From NCBI RefSeq assembly GCF_947253065.1, contig NZ_CAMXWS010000012.1, positions 1 to 56,278 of the forward strand: a stretch of 56,278 nucleotides of DNA, given 5' to 3'. Under the pieces are notes generated by a model that was given only the letters and a program-made list of their open reading frames with translations, had not been told where the DNA came from and ran no database searches. Source of the stretch: an uncultured Corynebacterium sp. (lineage in GTDB: Bacteria; Actinomycetota; Actinomycetes; Mycobacteriales; Mycobacteriaceae). The position numbers and the translations under genes are program-made. Below are positions 1 through 8,574 of this stretch, piece by piece. Within the stretch, counting starts at the first letter, position 1, and each line of letters begins with the position of its first letter.

Positions 1-374
1 TTGAGGTGGCACTGTTCCACCCGGCAGAAGGTGCGGTGAACCTGTACCGCACCCAGCGGTTCGCTAACAGCAAGCAACGGGATTTGGCGCGGGCGACACT
101 CACGACGTGTCCGGTGCCGGGGTGCCGGCATGCTGCTGATCATTGCGAAATCCACCACATCACCGCCTGGGTGCATGGCGGTGAGACGAATATGGCCAAT
201 TTGGCGCCGGTGTGCAGGTATCACAACCGCACCAATGATGATGACCCATGGCGCACACACCGGGGTCGAATACGCAGACGACGCGGCAGCCCAATCTGGG
301 TATCACCACGCGGAAAACCGGTACCGAATACCACCCACCGGTACGGAGCCATGCACCTGCTGTTCGGCAGCTAG
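1..374 (+). CDS. HNH endonuclease (13E12/DUF222-type), 3' part
   Basis: The reading frame is open to the left window edge, so only the C-terminal part of about 124 residues is seen. It contains an HNH core: a CPVPGC pair of cysteines, then CEIHHITAW, then N-x-A-N-L with a following CRYHN. This is typical of the HNH nuclease domain at the end of DUF222 (13E12-repeat) proteins, which are multicopy in actinobacteria. The natural substrate of these proteins is not established. The gene is followed by a hairpin that faces the other way and serves the MBL gene. Confidence 0.8.
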   Translation, partial: EVALFHPAEGAVNLYRTQRFANSKQRDLARATLTTCPVPGCRHAADHCEIHHITAWVHGGETNMANLAPVCRYHNRTNDDDPWRTHRGRIRRRRGSPIWVSPRGKPVPNTTHRYGAMHLLFGS

Positions 375-432
375 CACAACACTGCCCAAAAACTCCCCCG
401 CCCACACAAGACGGCCAACACACAAACACACC

Positions 433-468
433 CAAAAACAAAAACCGGACGCTAGAACAGCGTCCGGT
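433..468 (-). terminator. Rho-independent terminator of the MBL/RidA operon
   Basis: A perfect 10-bp stem (444-453 with 459-468, ACCGGACGCT/AGCGTCCGGT) has a 5-nt loop. Read on the minus strand it is followed by a T-rich stretch, TTTTTGTTTTTG. It lies 27 bp after the stop of the minus-strand MBL gene. Confidence 0.8.
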
Positions 469-479
469 GATTGGGGGTA

Positions 480-490
480 CGTCGATAAGC
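480..490 (-). repeat. Repeated 11-mer GCTTATCGACG, first of 17 exact copies
   Basis: Representative entry. Exact copies on the plus strand start at 4887, 9972, 14565, 22742, 24181, 33909, 36952, 40374 and 48561. Minus-strand copies (read CGTCGATAAGC on plus) start at 480, 5161, 20047, 25670, 29468, 42591, 50736 and 51192. A 10-base copy lies at 26449-26458. Most are inside genes, in different reading frames; 480, 14565 and 36952 are intergenic. Confidence 0.95.
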
Positions 491-494
491 AGGC

Positions 495-1307
495 TTAGCT
501 CTTGCTATCCAAGTAGCGCAAGGCGACGCGCGTGGACTGCTCGGCTGCGCCACGAAGGACGGGGTCGACGTCGTCATACATGGCGTCAACGAGTTCATTG
601 ATGCTCATGTCCGTGCCGTGCTCCTCGCGCACCTGACGAATCTGATCCAGGCGGTAGTTGCGGCGGTCGATGTACTTACGCGCGAAAACAGCCAGGTCTT
701 CACCCTCCGGACCGTGGCCTGGCAGCAGCTTGATGCCTGCGCCTTCTTCCTCGAGCTTGGCCAGCGACTCCAGGTATGCACCGAGATCGCCGTCAGTCTC
801 CGAAATCATGGTGGTGTGGCGACCAGCGATCGTGTCACCCGTGACGATGCCCTCAAGCTCCGACGTCTCGGGATCCCCGCCGTAAATATAGAAGCACACC
901 GAATCGCTCGTGTGACCTGGGGTGTGAACGACCTTGATCTGCGGGGTGACGCCCTCGACGGAAATGATGTCGCCGTCCTCGAGTGGCTCGCCCCCGATGC
1001 AGTAACGCTCGTCGAAAGCGCGCACCGGAACACCGGTGAGCTGACGGAATCGCTGTGCGCCATCGGCATGGTCGTGGTGACGGTGCGTCAACAGCACCAG
1101 GGCCACCTTGTTCGCAGAAGACTGCAGAACATTGAGATGTCCCTCGTCTTCCGGCCCCGGATCGATGACAATACTGAATTCATCATCGGGGTCACGGATA
1201 ACCCAAGAGTTCGTGCCCTCAAGCGCCGCGTAGCTCGGATTCGGTGCGAGTACGACCGCGGCGGACGGGGTTACAGGACGCAGTTGACTGTAGGCAGGAT
1301 GCTGCAT
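495..1307 (-). CDS. MBL-fold metallo-hydrolase
   Basis: Predicted 270-residue metallo-beta-lactamase-fold hydrolase of the glyoxalase II/LACTB2-like group. Metal ligands are visible as THRHHDHADG (His75, His77, Asp79, His80), HTPGHT, a GDTI aspartate and a late LLPGHG histidine. A longer frame exists, but the ATG at 1307 gives an N-terminus (MQHPAYSQLRP) like relatives in this genus and follows an AGAGG stretch. The C-terminal part resembles the winged-helix tail seen in LACTB2-like proteins. It lies downstream of ridA and the DUF4177 gene on the same strand, probably in one operon ending at the 433-468 terminator. The substrate is unknown. Confidence 0.85.
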   Translation of the reverse strand: MQHPAYSQLRPVTPSAAVVLAPNPSYAALEGTNSWVIRDPDDEFSIVIDPGPEDEGHLNVLQSSANKVALVLLTHRHHDHADGAQRFRQLTGVPVRAFDERYCIGGEPLEDGDIISVEGVTPQIKVVHTPGHTSDSVCFYIYGGDPETSELEGIVTGDTIAGRHTTMISETDGDLGAYLESLAKLEEEGAGIKLLPGHGPEGEDLAVFARKYIDRRNYRLDQIRQVREEHGTDMSINELVDAMYDDVDPVLRGAAEQSTRVALRYLDSKS

Positions 1308-1365
1308 GCCTCTAAGCCTACCGTCAACGAGCACCGAACAGCCATTTCTTGCTTTTGGGGGTGTC

Positions 1366-1836
1366 CTAGGAGGCGTCGGCAACCTCGACGATGAGTTCAA
1401 CTTCGACGGGCGCATCGAGAGGAAGAACTGCGACGCCGACTGCGCTGCGCACGTGGGCGCCTGCGTCGCCGAAAATGTCACCAATCAGCTCGGATGCGCC
1501 ATTGACGACGCCCGGCTGCCCTGTGAAATCCGGCGCCGACGCCACGTACCCGACAATTTTGACCACGCGGGTGACGTTGTCCAGTCCCACGACGGAGTCC
1601 ACAGCAGCGAGGGCATTCAGGACCGCGGCACGGGCGTAGTTATAAGCGTCATTTGCGGAGACTTCCGCGCCGACTTTGCCGGTTGCAGGTAGGTTTCCGT
1701 CAATGAACGGAAGTTGGCCGGAGGTCCACACTTGGTTGCCTACCTTTGCGGCCGGAACATAGGCGGCGACAGGTGCAGCGACCTGCGGGAGCTCGACTCC
1801 CAGTTCGGCGAGGCGTTCGCTTGGGGTTGTTGCCAT
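1366..1836 (-). CDS. RidA family protein (YjgF/YER057c/UK114)
   Basis: 156 residues covering a whole RidA domain: an N-terminal VWTSGQLPF strand, central alanine-rich helices, and a C-terminal DAPVEVELIVEVADAS end. Family members deaminate reactive enamine or imine intermediates from PLP enzymes. The extended N-terminus (RLAELGVELPQVAAPVAAYVPA) places it in the longer actinobacterial subgroup rather than the archetypal 128-residue RidA. The usual catalytic arginine near the C-terminus appears as HVRSAVGV. Its start codon overlaps the upstream stop (TAATG), which indicates translational coupling. Confidence 0.9.
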   Translation of the reverse strand: MATTPSERLAELGVELPQVAAPVAAYVPAAKVGNQVWTSGQLPFIDGNLPATGKVGAEVSANDAYNYARAAVLNALAAVDSVVGLDNVTRVVKIVGYVASAPDFTGQPGVVNGASELIGDIFGDAGAHVRSAVGVAVLPLDAPVEVELIVEVADAS

Positions 1837-1988
1837 TAGAGCTCTCGCTTCATGTAGGCCACGACATTTTCCGGGTTCGGGCCGGGCGTGACGGCGACGA
1901 GCTCCCAGCCATCTTCACCCCAGGTGTCCAGGATTTGCTTCGTGGCGTGCGTGAGCAGCGGAACGGTTGCGTATTCCCATTTCTTCAT
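1836..1988 (-). CDS. DUF4177-type small protein
   Basis: A 50-residue protein beginning MKKWEYATVPLLTH and ending VAYMKREL. It keeps the DUF4177 pattern of a WEYATV strand followed by a GWELVAVTPG strand. No biochemical role is known for the family. It is the first gene of the small operon with ridA and the MBL hydrolase, and its TAA overlaps the ridA ATG. Confidence 0.85.
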   Translation of the reverse strand: MKKWEYATVPLLTHATKQILDTWGEDGWELVAVTPGPNPENVVAYMKREL

Positions 1989-2019
1989 GGCACCACCCTA
2001 CAGACGCTTGTCGACGCAA

Positions 2020-2056
2020 CACACCCGCCCCAAGCACATCACTGAAGGCGGGTGTT
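2020..2056 (-). terminator. Possible terminator downstream of whcA
   Basis: A 9-bp perfect inverted repeat (ACACCCGCC at 2021-2029, GGCGGGTGT at 2047-2055) sits between the whcA stop and the start of the DUF4177 gene. The T-tract is weak, so termination is only plausible. Confidence 0.4.
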
Positions 2057-2069
2057 GATGCGGGATGAA

Positions 2070-2459
2070 TTAGAGCCCGATGATCTCGCGTCCTTCAGCG
2101 AGATGCTCGGCCCAGTCCGTCACGTGGGGGTTCTTACGCAGCACGGCGCGACGCTGGCGCTCGGTGAGGCCACCCCACACTCCGAATTCGACCTTGTTGT
2201 CTAGTGCGTCGGCGCGGCATTCCATCTGCACTGGGCAGCGACGACAAATGGCCGCGGCTTTTCGCTGTTCAGCTCCACGAACGAACAAAGCATCCGGGTC
2301 GCCTTGGCGGCAGACGGCCATGGTGACCCACTCGCCACGCTCGAAGGAGCGCTCGGAGTCTACGGTGCCACGCTGGCTTAGCGGATGTACCTGACGCCCA
2401 GTTCGTAGGGCTGGGTTGGCGTTTTCCAATGCGCGGTTGCTGATCGTAGCGGTCACCAC
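2070..2459 (-). CDS. whcA: WhiB-family iron-sulfur regulator WhcA
   Basis: 129 residues with the four cluster cysteines at C50, C72, C75 and C81 (CRRCPVQMEC) and the GVWGG turn at about 93-97, followed by a basic C-terminal segment. WhiB-like proteins bind a redox-sensitive 4Fe-4S cluster and act as transcription factors. The gene is divergent from the PBP gene ponA, which from memory is also the setting of C. glutamicum whcA, a regulator of oxidative stress genes. Two GTG codons in tandem (2459, 2456) follow an AAGGAG ribosome site, and either may be used. The paralogue assignment rests on context. Confidence 0.88.
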   Translation of the reverse strand: MVTATISNRALENANPALRTGRQVHPLSQRGTVDSERSFERGEWVTMAVCRQGDPDALFVRGAEQRKAAAICRRCPVQMECRADALDNKVEFGVWGGLTERQRRAVLRKNPHVTDWAEHLAEGREIIGL

Positions 2460-2623
2460 AGTCTCCTTCCGGGCGTTATACCTATGGACTATCAGCTAGG
2501 CCTCAATCACCAAGCTGTTCCTATGTAAGTGTATTCACGAGCTCCACTTTTTGTCGAATAGATCACACAGGCGGGGGTACGTGCTGATTCCCCTGCCGGA
2601 ATTTAGGCCGTAGTGTATGAGGG
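2460..2623. promoter_or_regulatory. whcA/ponA divergent promoter region
   Basis: 164 bp between divergent genes. A TAGTGT hexamer at 2611-2616 lies only 7 nt before the ponA GTG and no ribosome site precedes it, so ponA may be transcribed as a leaderless mRNA. On the other strand an AAGGAG box serves whcA. No other strong dyad was seen. Confidence 0.45.
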
Positions 2624-5020
2624 GTGTCTTCGTTAAGTTCCCTGGGAAAACTGCTCATCGGCCTGGTTGCCGCGAGCCTTGGCATCGCTCTGTGCCTGGC
2701 TCCAGCCGCCGGCATCGGAGGGGCAGCGGTGACTCGTGTCGACAACACGATGCAGTCCAACCTCGCTGACCTAACGGACGGTGCTGCGCCTGGTGTCACC
2801 ACGATCACGGACACCAACGGCGACCCATTGGCGTGGATTTACGCTCAACGTCGCTACGAGGTGGAGCCAGATGAGATCGCCCAGTCCGCAAAAGACGCGC
2901 TGGTGGCTATCGAGGACAGGCGCTTCTACGAGCACGATGGCGTCGATATGCAGGGCTTCGCACGCGCAATGGTGCGGAACGTCCTTGCTGGCGGCGTGGA
3001 AGAGGGCGCGTCGACGATTGATCAGCAGTACGTGAAGAATTACCTGCTCCTGGTCAATGCGGACACGACAGAGGAGCAGTCAGCTGCGGTCGAGCAGTCG
3101 ATCCCACGCAAGCTGCGCGAGATGCGCATGGCGTCTGATTTGGACAAGAAGCTACCCAAAGAGGAGATCTTGGCGCGCTATTTGAATCTGGTGTCATTCG
3201 GCAACCACGCCTACGGCATCGAAGCTGCAGCGCGCACGTATTTTGACACCTCGGCGGCGAAGTTGACGGTCCCGCAGGCAGCGTTGCTGGTGGGCATGCT
3301 GCAGTCGTCGGAAATGTTGAACCCGTACACGAATCCGGAGGGCGCGAAGGAGCGCCGCAACACGGTGCTTCAGGCAATGGTGGCATCGAATTACCTCAGC
3401 CAGGCGGACGCGGATAAGTACGCGAGCCAGCCACTGGGCGTTTTGGATAAGCCGGCGCTGCTCCCCCGCGGTTGCATCACCGCGGGCGATGCGGGCTTCC
3501 TGTGTGATTACGCGCTGAAGTACCTAGCTGACAAGGGCCTGAGCACCGAAGAAGTTGAGCGTGGAGGTTACACCATCACCACCACTCTCGACCCGGAGGT
3601 GCAAGCGGCCGCACACGAGGCAGCGACCAGCGCGGTGAACACCGGCCAGCCAGGTGTCGCCGAGGTAATCAACGTCGTCGAGCCCGGTAAGGACAGCCGC
3701 CATATCTTGGCCATGACTTCTTCCCGCAGCTACGGCCTCGACCAGGACGAAAGCCAAACCGTTTTGCCACAGACATCCACGATGGTGGGCAATGGCGCAG
3801 GCTCGGTGTTCAAGATTTTCACCGCAGCAGCAGCTCTAGAAAACGGCTATAACCTGGAGTCCAAGTTGGACGTGCCGGAGCGCGCCGTGGTCTACGGCAT
3901 GGGCGAAGGCGGCGCGAGGAATTGCCCGGCGGGCGCATACTGCGTGGAAAACACCGGCAAGTACCCGGGCGAGATGACGCTGCGTGACGCGTTGGCGAAA
4001 TCGCCGAACACGTCGTTTGTGAAGCTGATCGAGAATGTCGGCGTGGAACCCACCGTTGATATGGCGGTGCGCCTTGGCCTGCGTTCGTATGAGAATCCGG
4101 GCACGTTCGACGAGGAGACTTCGGTGGCGGATTATTTCCGTCAGCACAATCTCGGTTCATTCACGCTGGGTCCGACGGCGGTGAATCCGCTGGAGTTGTC
4201 AAATGTCGGCGCCACGATTGCGTCGGAGGGCATGTGGTGTGAGCCGAACCCGATCAAGCGCATCGAGGACCGGTATGGCGACGAGGTAGCTCTCGATCGC
4301 CCTGAGTGCGAGCAGGCAGTGGAGCCTGAGCTCGCAGCTGGTCTGGCGGGCGGCATGGCCGAGGATGCGGTTTCGGGTACTGCGAAGGACGCAGCGAAGT
4401 CCGCCGGTTGGAATGGCGCGGTGGCAGCGAAGACGGGTACGACGGAATCGCATCAGTCTTCGGCATTCCTTGGCTTCAATAAGAAGTTCGCGGCCGCGAC
4501 CTATATCTATAACGACGGCACGCAGACCACGCCACTGTGTACGGGGCCTGTGCGTCAGTGTTCGAATGGTTCGTTGTTCGGTGGCCAGGAGGCTGCCGAG
4601 TCGTGGTTCCGTCTTGCTTCGCGGCTTCCTGGGGTGCCGGACGCGGGGCTTCCTGCCCCGAGCGCTCTGTTCGACCCGAAGGCACGTGATGAGCTGCTCA
4701 AGCGCGTGAAGGGCATGAATAAGGACGAGGCTCGCACGTTGCTCGAGGGGGCCGGGTTCCGCGTCCGCGAGACGCTTTCTTCGGGCAAGGGCGCGCCGAA
4801 GGACGAGGTCGTCAATACTCGCGCGGCTGAGAATGCCGGCCCGGATTCGACCATTACTCTGGTCGTTTCCGACGGTTCGGACGCACGCTTATCGACGCGC
4901 CGTTCAACCCCCTCCACCAGCCCCTCACCCAGACCTGACTCTCGCACCACAACTGAGCCGGAACCCGCTGCAGCTGACCTGGGGCAGATCGCGGAGGATC
5001 TAGCGAACCTCTTCCTCTAA
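2624..5020 (+). CDS. ponA: Class A penicillin-binding protein with PASTA domain
   Basis: 798-residue bifunctional peptidoglycan glycosyltransferase/transpeptidase. After a membrane anchor (about 8-36) comes the GT51 domain with the catalytic EDRRFYEHDG motif at E97. The transpeptidase follows with SVFK (S394, K397), SPNTSF as the SxN motif, and KTGTT at K603. A single PASTA domain spans about 692-757, and the protein ends in a Ser/Thr/Pro-rich tail. It polymerises and cross-links peptidoglycan at the outer face of the membrane. The GTG start has no Shine-Dalgarno and may be leaderless. A GCTTATCGACG copy lies in the tail region (4887-4897). Confidence 0.93.
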   Translation: MSSLSSLGKLLIGLVAASLGIALCLAPAAGIGGAAVTRVDNTMQSNLADLTDGAAPGVTTITDTNGDPLAWIYAQRRYEVEPDEIAQSAKDALVAIEDRRFYEHDGVDMQGFARAMVRNVLAGGVEEGASTIDQQYVKNYLLLVNADTTEEQSAAVEQSIPRKLREMRMASDLDKKLPKEEILARYLNLVSFGNHAYGIEAAARTYFDTSAAKLTVPQAALLVGMLQSSEMLNPYTNPEGAKERRNTVLQAMVASNYLSQADADKYASQPLGVLDKPALLPRGCITAGDAGFLCDYALKYLADKGLSTEEVERGGYTITTTLDPEVQAAAHEAATSAVNTGQPGVAEVINVVEPGKDSRHILAMTSSRSYGLDQDESQTVLPQTSTMVGNGAGSVFKIFTAAAALENGYNLESKLDVPERAVVYGMGEGGARNCPAGAYCVENTGKYPGEMTLRDALAKSPNTSFVKLIENVGVEPTVDMAVRLGLRSYENPGTFDEETSVADYFRQHNLGSFTLGPTAVNPLELSNVGATIASEGMWCEPNPIKRIEDRYGDEVALDRPECEQAVEPELAAGLAGGMAEDAVSGTAKDAAKSAGWNGAVAAKTGTTESHQSSAFLGFNKKFAAATYIYNDGTQTTPLCTGPVRQCSNGSLFGGQEAAESWFRLASRLPGVPDAGLPAPSALFDPKARDELLKRVKGMNKDEARTLLEGAGFRVRETLSSGKGAPKDEVVNTRAAENAGPDSTITLVVSDGSDARLSTRRSTPSTSPSPRPDSRTTTEPEPAAADLGQIAEDLANLFL

Positions 5021-5029
5021 GGGAGGCGA

Positions 5030-5479
5030 CTAGCTAAGGCGCTCTTTCACTGCGGTGGACAAGCGCTTGCCATCAGCGCGACCAGCGGCCTTCTCAGTGG
5101 CGAGCTTCATGACCTGGCCCATTTCCTTCATGGAAGTGGCGCCGGTTTCGGAAATGGCGGCGTCGATAAGCTCGGCTAGTTCTGCGTCGTCAAGCTGCTT
5201 GGGCTGGTATCCCTCCAAAACGGCGACCTCGCCAAGCTCTGCGTCGGCGAGCTCCTGGCGGCCGTTTTCCGCATAAACCTCAGCGGACTCGCGGCGCTTC
5301 TTGATCTCGCGGGCGACGACCTTCAGCACCTCCTCGTCCGTCAGCTCATGCTTCGTACCTTCCGTCTCCTCCGTCTGAATCGCAGCGAGCAGCATACGGA
5401 TCGTGCCCGTTCGCTCCTTCTCCTTCGCCTTCATCGATTCCTTGAGGTCCGCGCGGATCTGATTCTTCAACTCACTCAT
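5030..5479 (-). CDS. GatB/YqeY domain-containing protein
   Basis: 149 residues starting MSELKNQIRADLKESMKAKE, a complete YqeY domain: an N-terminal helical half with the TIRMLLAAIQ segment and a C-terminal half with ATSMKEMGQVMKLATEKAAGRADG. The fold matches the tail domain of GatB, but the cellular role is not established. A longer frame extends upstream, but the ATG at 5479 matches the usual family length. It converges on ponA and is divergent from the phosphoesterase gene 40 bp away. Confidence 0.9.
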   Translation of the reverse strand: MSELKNQIRADLKESMKAKEKERTGTIRMLLAAIQTEETEGTKHELTDEEVLKVVAREIKKRRESAEVYAENGRQELADAELGEVAVLEGYQPKQLDDAELAELIDAAISETGATSMKEMGQVMKLATEKAAGRADGKRLSTAVKERLS

Positions 5480-5518
5480 GTCCACGAGCGTAGCGCGGCA
5501 GCCGGTACCCTCGTGAGA

Positions 5519-6439
5519 ATGACAAAGAAACAGAACTCCTCCCGCCGCCGATTTCTTCGCGGTCTCGGCGCGCTCGTCGGGGCCGGCGCGGCGTTCGGTG
5601 CTGGAGCGTTCGCCTATGGAGTCAGCGAGCTCAACAAATTCCAGCTCAAACGCTATACCCTGCCCATCCTGCCCGCAGGCTCTGAGCCATTTCGCCTCCT
5701 GCACGTCTCCGACCTGCACATGATCCCGGGACAGGACACGAAAATCGCGTGGGTTTCAGCTCTCGACGCACTCAACCCCGACCTTGTGGTGAACACCGGT
5801 GACAACCTGTCTGATGCGCGCGCAGTCCCCGATGTGCTCGCTGCACTCGGGCCACTGCTGGACCGTCCGGGTGTGTTCGTCTTTGGCACCAACGACTACT
5901 GGGCGCCACGCATGGTCAATCCCTTCAAATACCTGCTCGACCAGAAGCGCGAACCCAGCTACGTCGACCTGCCATGGAAGGGCATGCGCGCTGCTTTCAT
6001 CGAACGTGGCTGGCAAGACGCCACCCACCAGCGACTGGAATTCAAAGCCAGTGGCCTGCGCCTGGCCATCGCGGGTACCGACGATCCCCACCACGAGCTG
6101 GACAACTACGACCTCATTGCCGGCGCACCCAACCCAGATGCAGACCTAGCGCTCGGTGTCACGCATGCTCCTTATCGCCGCGTGCTCGACCGCTTCGCCA
6201 CAGACGGCTACGCACTGACTTTGGCTGGGCACACCCACGGTGGGCAGATCTGCCTGCCTGGGGAGCGCGCCATTGTCACCAACGCCGACATCGACCGTGA
6301 ACGCGCCTCCGGGTTGCACCGCTACGGCGATATGTGGCTCGAGGTCACCAACGGTCTCGGCACCTCCAAATTCGCGCCGGTGCGTATTTTCTGCCGTCCG
6401 TCTGCTGCGCTGATCACACTCACCGCGCAAGATTCTTAG
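5519..6439 (+). CDS. Membrane-associated metallophosphoesterase (YkuE-like)
   Basis: 306 residues. The N-terminus carries a twin-arginine-like motif (SRRRFLRGLG) before a hydrophobic stretch to about residue 35, suggesting Tat export or a membrane anchor. Calcineurin-type phosphoesterase motifs follow in order: HVSDLHM, NTGDN, GTNDYW in place of the usual GNHD, and AGHTHGGQ near the C-terminus. The frame is open upstream, but the ATG at 5519 fits the signal sequence. The substrate is unknown; related enzymes act on lipid A or UDP-diacylglucosamine-like lipids or nucleotides. Confidence 0.88.
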   Translation: MTKKQNSSRRRFLRGLGALVGAGAAFGAGAFAYGVSELNKFQLKRYTLPILPAGSEPFRLLHVSDLHMIPGQDTKIAWVSALDALNPDLVVNTGDNLSDARAVPDVLAALGPLLDRPGVFVFGTNDYWAPRMVNPFKYLLDQKREPSYVDLPWKGMRAAFIERGWQDATHQRLEFKASGLRLAIAGTDDPHHELDNYDLIAGAPNPDADLALGVTHAPYRRVLDRFATDGYALTLAGHTHGGQICLPGERAIVTNADIDRERASGLHRYGDMWLEVTNGLGTSKFAPVRIFCRPSAALITLTAQDS

Positions 6440-6468
6440 CCTGTACAACCGTGCCGAACAGGCGTTTT
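6439..6468 (+). terminator. Terminator after the phosphoesterase
   Basis: Stem GCCTGT (6439-6444) pairs with ACAGGC (6458-6463) and is followed by GTTTT. It overlaps the last base of the stop codon. Confidence 0.55.
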
Positions 6469-6522
6469 GGCACTAACGAGACAGTGGACTAAAGTATCCC
6501 GGGTACTGATCATCCAGTGCAC

Positions 6523-6599
<77 letters not shown>

Positions 6600-6607
6600 A
6601 TAGCAGT

Positions 6608-6645
6608 GGGACCGCCCTCGTGGTAGCGAGGGCGGTCCCTTCTTT
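6608..6645 (+). terminator. Strong terminator after tRNA-Pro
   Basis: A 13-bp perfect stem (GGGACCGCCCTCG at 6608-6620 with its complement at 6627-6639), a 6-nt loop, then TTCTTTC. It ends the tRNA transcript. Confidence 0.88.
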
Positions 6646-6661
6646 CATGTGCGCCCCCTCC

Positions 6662-6886
6662 CTAGCGGGCACACGTTGCGGTGTTCTCTGCGTCCAGGCA
6701 ATCGTGCTCGAGCGATTCGCAGTGCAACCATCCGTACTTGCCGTGAAGGATGATCTCATCGAAGCACTTCGAGCAGCGACGCACAGAATTCGGCGAATGG
6801 CGGTACCCGTTGACAGGGCCGAGCACGTCGGGGGCGAGCGGGCGGCCTTCCCGCTCGAGAATCTGGCGGGCTTGCAGTGCGGTCAT
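6662..6886 (-). CDS. Small zinc-ribbon-like protein, hypothetical
   Basis: 74 residues with the potential metal-binding pattern RRCSKCFDE...WLHCES...HDCLD (CxxC, then C and HxC), suggesting a small zinc ribbon. A strong AAAGGAG ribosome site lies 8 nt before the ATG, which supports real translation. No family recognised. It lies between the tRNA-Pro terminator and the coiled-coil membrane protein and is transcribed leftward. The frame ends close to the terminator. Confidence 0.65.
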   Translation of the reverse strand: MTALQARQILEREGRPLAPDVLGPVNGYRHSPNSVRRCSKCFDEIILHGKYGWLHCESLEHDCLDAENTATCAR

Positions 6887-6984
6887 GCGCGTGGCTCCTT
6901 TGTTCAGTTATGTGGGTGTTCTTCCCGAAATTGGAACAACAGCGCAGGAGCTTACAACAGCCACGCGACTATCCGCGCCACGCT

Positions 6985-8463
6985 TTAGTGCACGTGTTCG
7001 AATTCTTCCTCTTCGTCTAGAACAGCGGTGCCGTCAAAAGCCTCGTAGTCCTCGACATAGGAGCGCGTGCGCCACACACCCAGCATCCCGATCACAGCGA
7101 GCAGTGCCGACAAACCGATGCCCACCCACAGTGCAGTGGCTGATCCATTGTTGCCGGCTGCAGAAATCGCGGTGGTGCTCCAGTGCATCGGCATGGCGGA
7201 GGAGACTGCTCGCCAGATAGTGTCCACATCACCGGTAGCGGTGCGCGACCACACCCAGCCGACCACGCCTGTCTGCAGCAAAGCGAAGAGCCCCGCAACG
7301 GTGGTGCCGGCGAGCTCACCGAAGACATCACGCAAGATCCAAGTGATCCCGGCAGATGCGAGCGTTCCAAGCACGAGCGCGAGGCCAGTAATGCCGATCG
7401 CTGCTGGGGTGAGACCTGTGCCCAAAATGGTCACGAGGATCGTGCCCGCACCAGCAGCCAGCACGGTGCCAAGACCCAGGACGGTCCATCGGGATCGGGT
7501 TGCACCGTAGGCGGCGAGTGCAGCTGCGACACCGCCGAGCACGGCAAGAGCGCTGACCAGCATTGCGGCAAGCGGAGGCAACGCGGAAGTCGGAGCGTCA
7601 GCGGCACCAGCACCTGCATCGCCACCGCCCGCTACCGGTGCAGCAGCAGGCATGGCACGCTGCACACCGGTGATGCGGTCCTTGGTGGTGGTGGCCATTT
7701 CGTCGACTTTGGCGGCGCCGTCGGCAAGCTGATTAACGCCATCTTGCGCCTCGCCGACGCGGCCGTTCATTTCACCGAGCCCCTTGGCCAGCTCAGCGGC
7801 GCCATTCGTCGCGGAATAAACACCATCGTGGTAGGCGTAGCCGGGCGTGGCCAGCTGGTTGGCTAGCTCGCGAGAGCCGGTCTTGAGCTCGTTGAGCTGA
7901 GCGGTCATGTCATCGGGAAGCTGCGCGGTCTTGACCTGGTCTCGGAGCCCCTCGAGCTGGCCACGAAGCTCTTTGACCTGCGGGTCATTGCTGCCGCGGG
8001 TGGACTTCAGCGTGTCGTCGATGGCTGCCAGGACTTGGCCTCGGACGGCATCGAAGCCGACGACTTGGTCAACTGCGCCGCCAACGTTGTCGGCGAGGCG
8101 GGTGGCGCCGTCGGCAAGCTGGCCGGTACCGGCTTGGAGCTCGACCATGCCCTGGGAGAGCTGGTCGGCGCCCTCCTTAGCGGCGGTGATGCCTTCGGCG
8201 AGTTCGCCGGAGCCGTCGCGAAGCTGCTCGGTGCCCTCTTTGAGCTTGGTGGTGCCCTGGGTGAGGAAGCCGACTTGCGCGCTGGCGTCTGCGGCTGCGC
8301 GGCGCGCGTCGACAAGGTTGTCGGCGCCGGAGTAGGCGACGGGTGCGCCGGATGTGTTCTCGGAGCCGCGCGGCACCCACGTGGTGGCGGGATTCATGGG
8401 CGCAAATGCTGCGACGACGAGGACAACGAAGGCGAGAATGGCGTTCCACTTCATAACGAGCAA
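6985..8463 (-). CDS. YhgE/Pip-like membrane protein with coiled-coil repeats
   Basis: 492 residues. One N-terminal transmembrane segment (about 5-22) is followed by an extracytoplasmic region to about 285. There short heptad-like units of the type L-x-x-G-x-x-x-L occur in series (TEQLRDGSGELAEGITAA, ADQLSQGMVELQAG, TGQLADGATRLADN). The C-terminal third holds about six membrane helices and ends in an acidic EEEEFEH tail. The architecture matches the YhgE/Pip family, linked elsewhere to phage receptors and type VII-like secretion. Start choice: MLVMKW, with the fourth codon also an ATG. It is divergent from the mrp operon. Confidence 0.8.
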   Translation of the reverse strand: MLVMKWNAILAFVVLVVAAFAPMNPATTWVPRGSENTSGAPVAYSGADNLVDARRAAADASAQVGFLTQGTTKLKEGTEQLRDGSGELAEGITAAKEGADQLSQGMVELQAGTGQLADGATRLADNVGGAVDQVVGFDAVRGQVLAAIDDTLKSTRGSNDPQVKELRGQLEGLRDQVKTAQLPDDMTAQLNELKTGSRELANQLATPGYAYHDGVYSATNGAAELAKGLGEMNGRVGEAQDGVNQLADGAAKVDEMATTTKDRITGVQRAMPAAAPVAGGGDAGAGAADAPTSALPPLAAMLVSALAVLGGVAAALAAYGATRSRWTVLGLGTVLAAGAGTILVTILGTGLTPAAIGITGLALVLGTLASAGITWILRDVFGELAGTTVAGLFALLQTGVVGWVWSRTATGDVDTIWRAVSSAMPMHWSTTAISAAGNNGSATALWVGIGLSALLAVIGMLGVWRTRSYVEDYEAFDGTAVLDEEEEFEHVH

Positions 8464-8574
8464 TGTAATGATTGTTACTAAAGGTATGTATGTGACACAC
8501 CGCGGATCGAACCATACGCCTCTTTCCTGTTACCCTTGATGTGTTTGCCAACCGATACACAGGCTGGAGCACAC

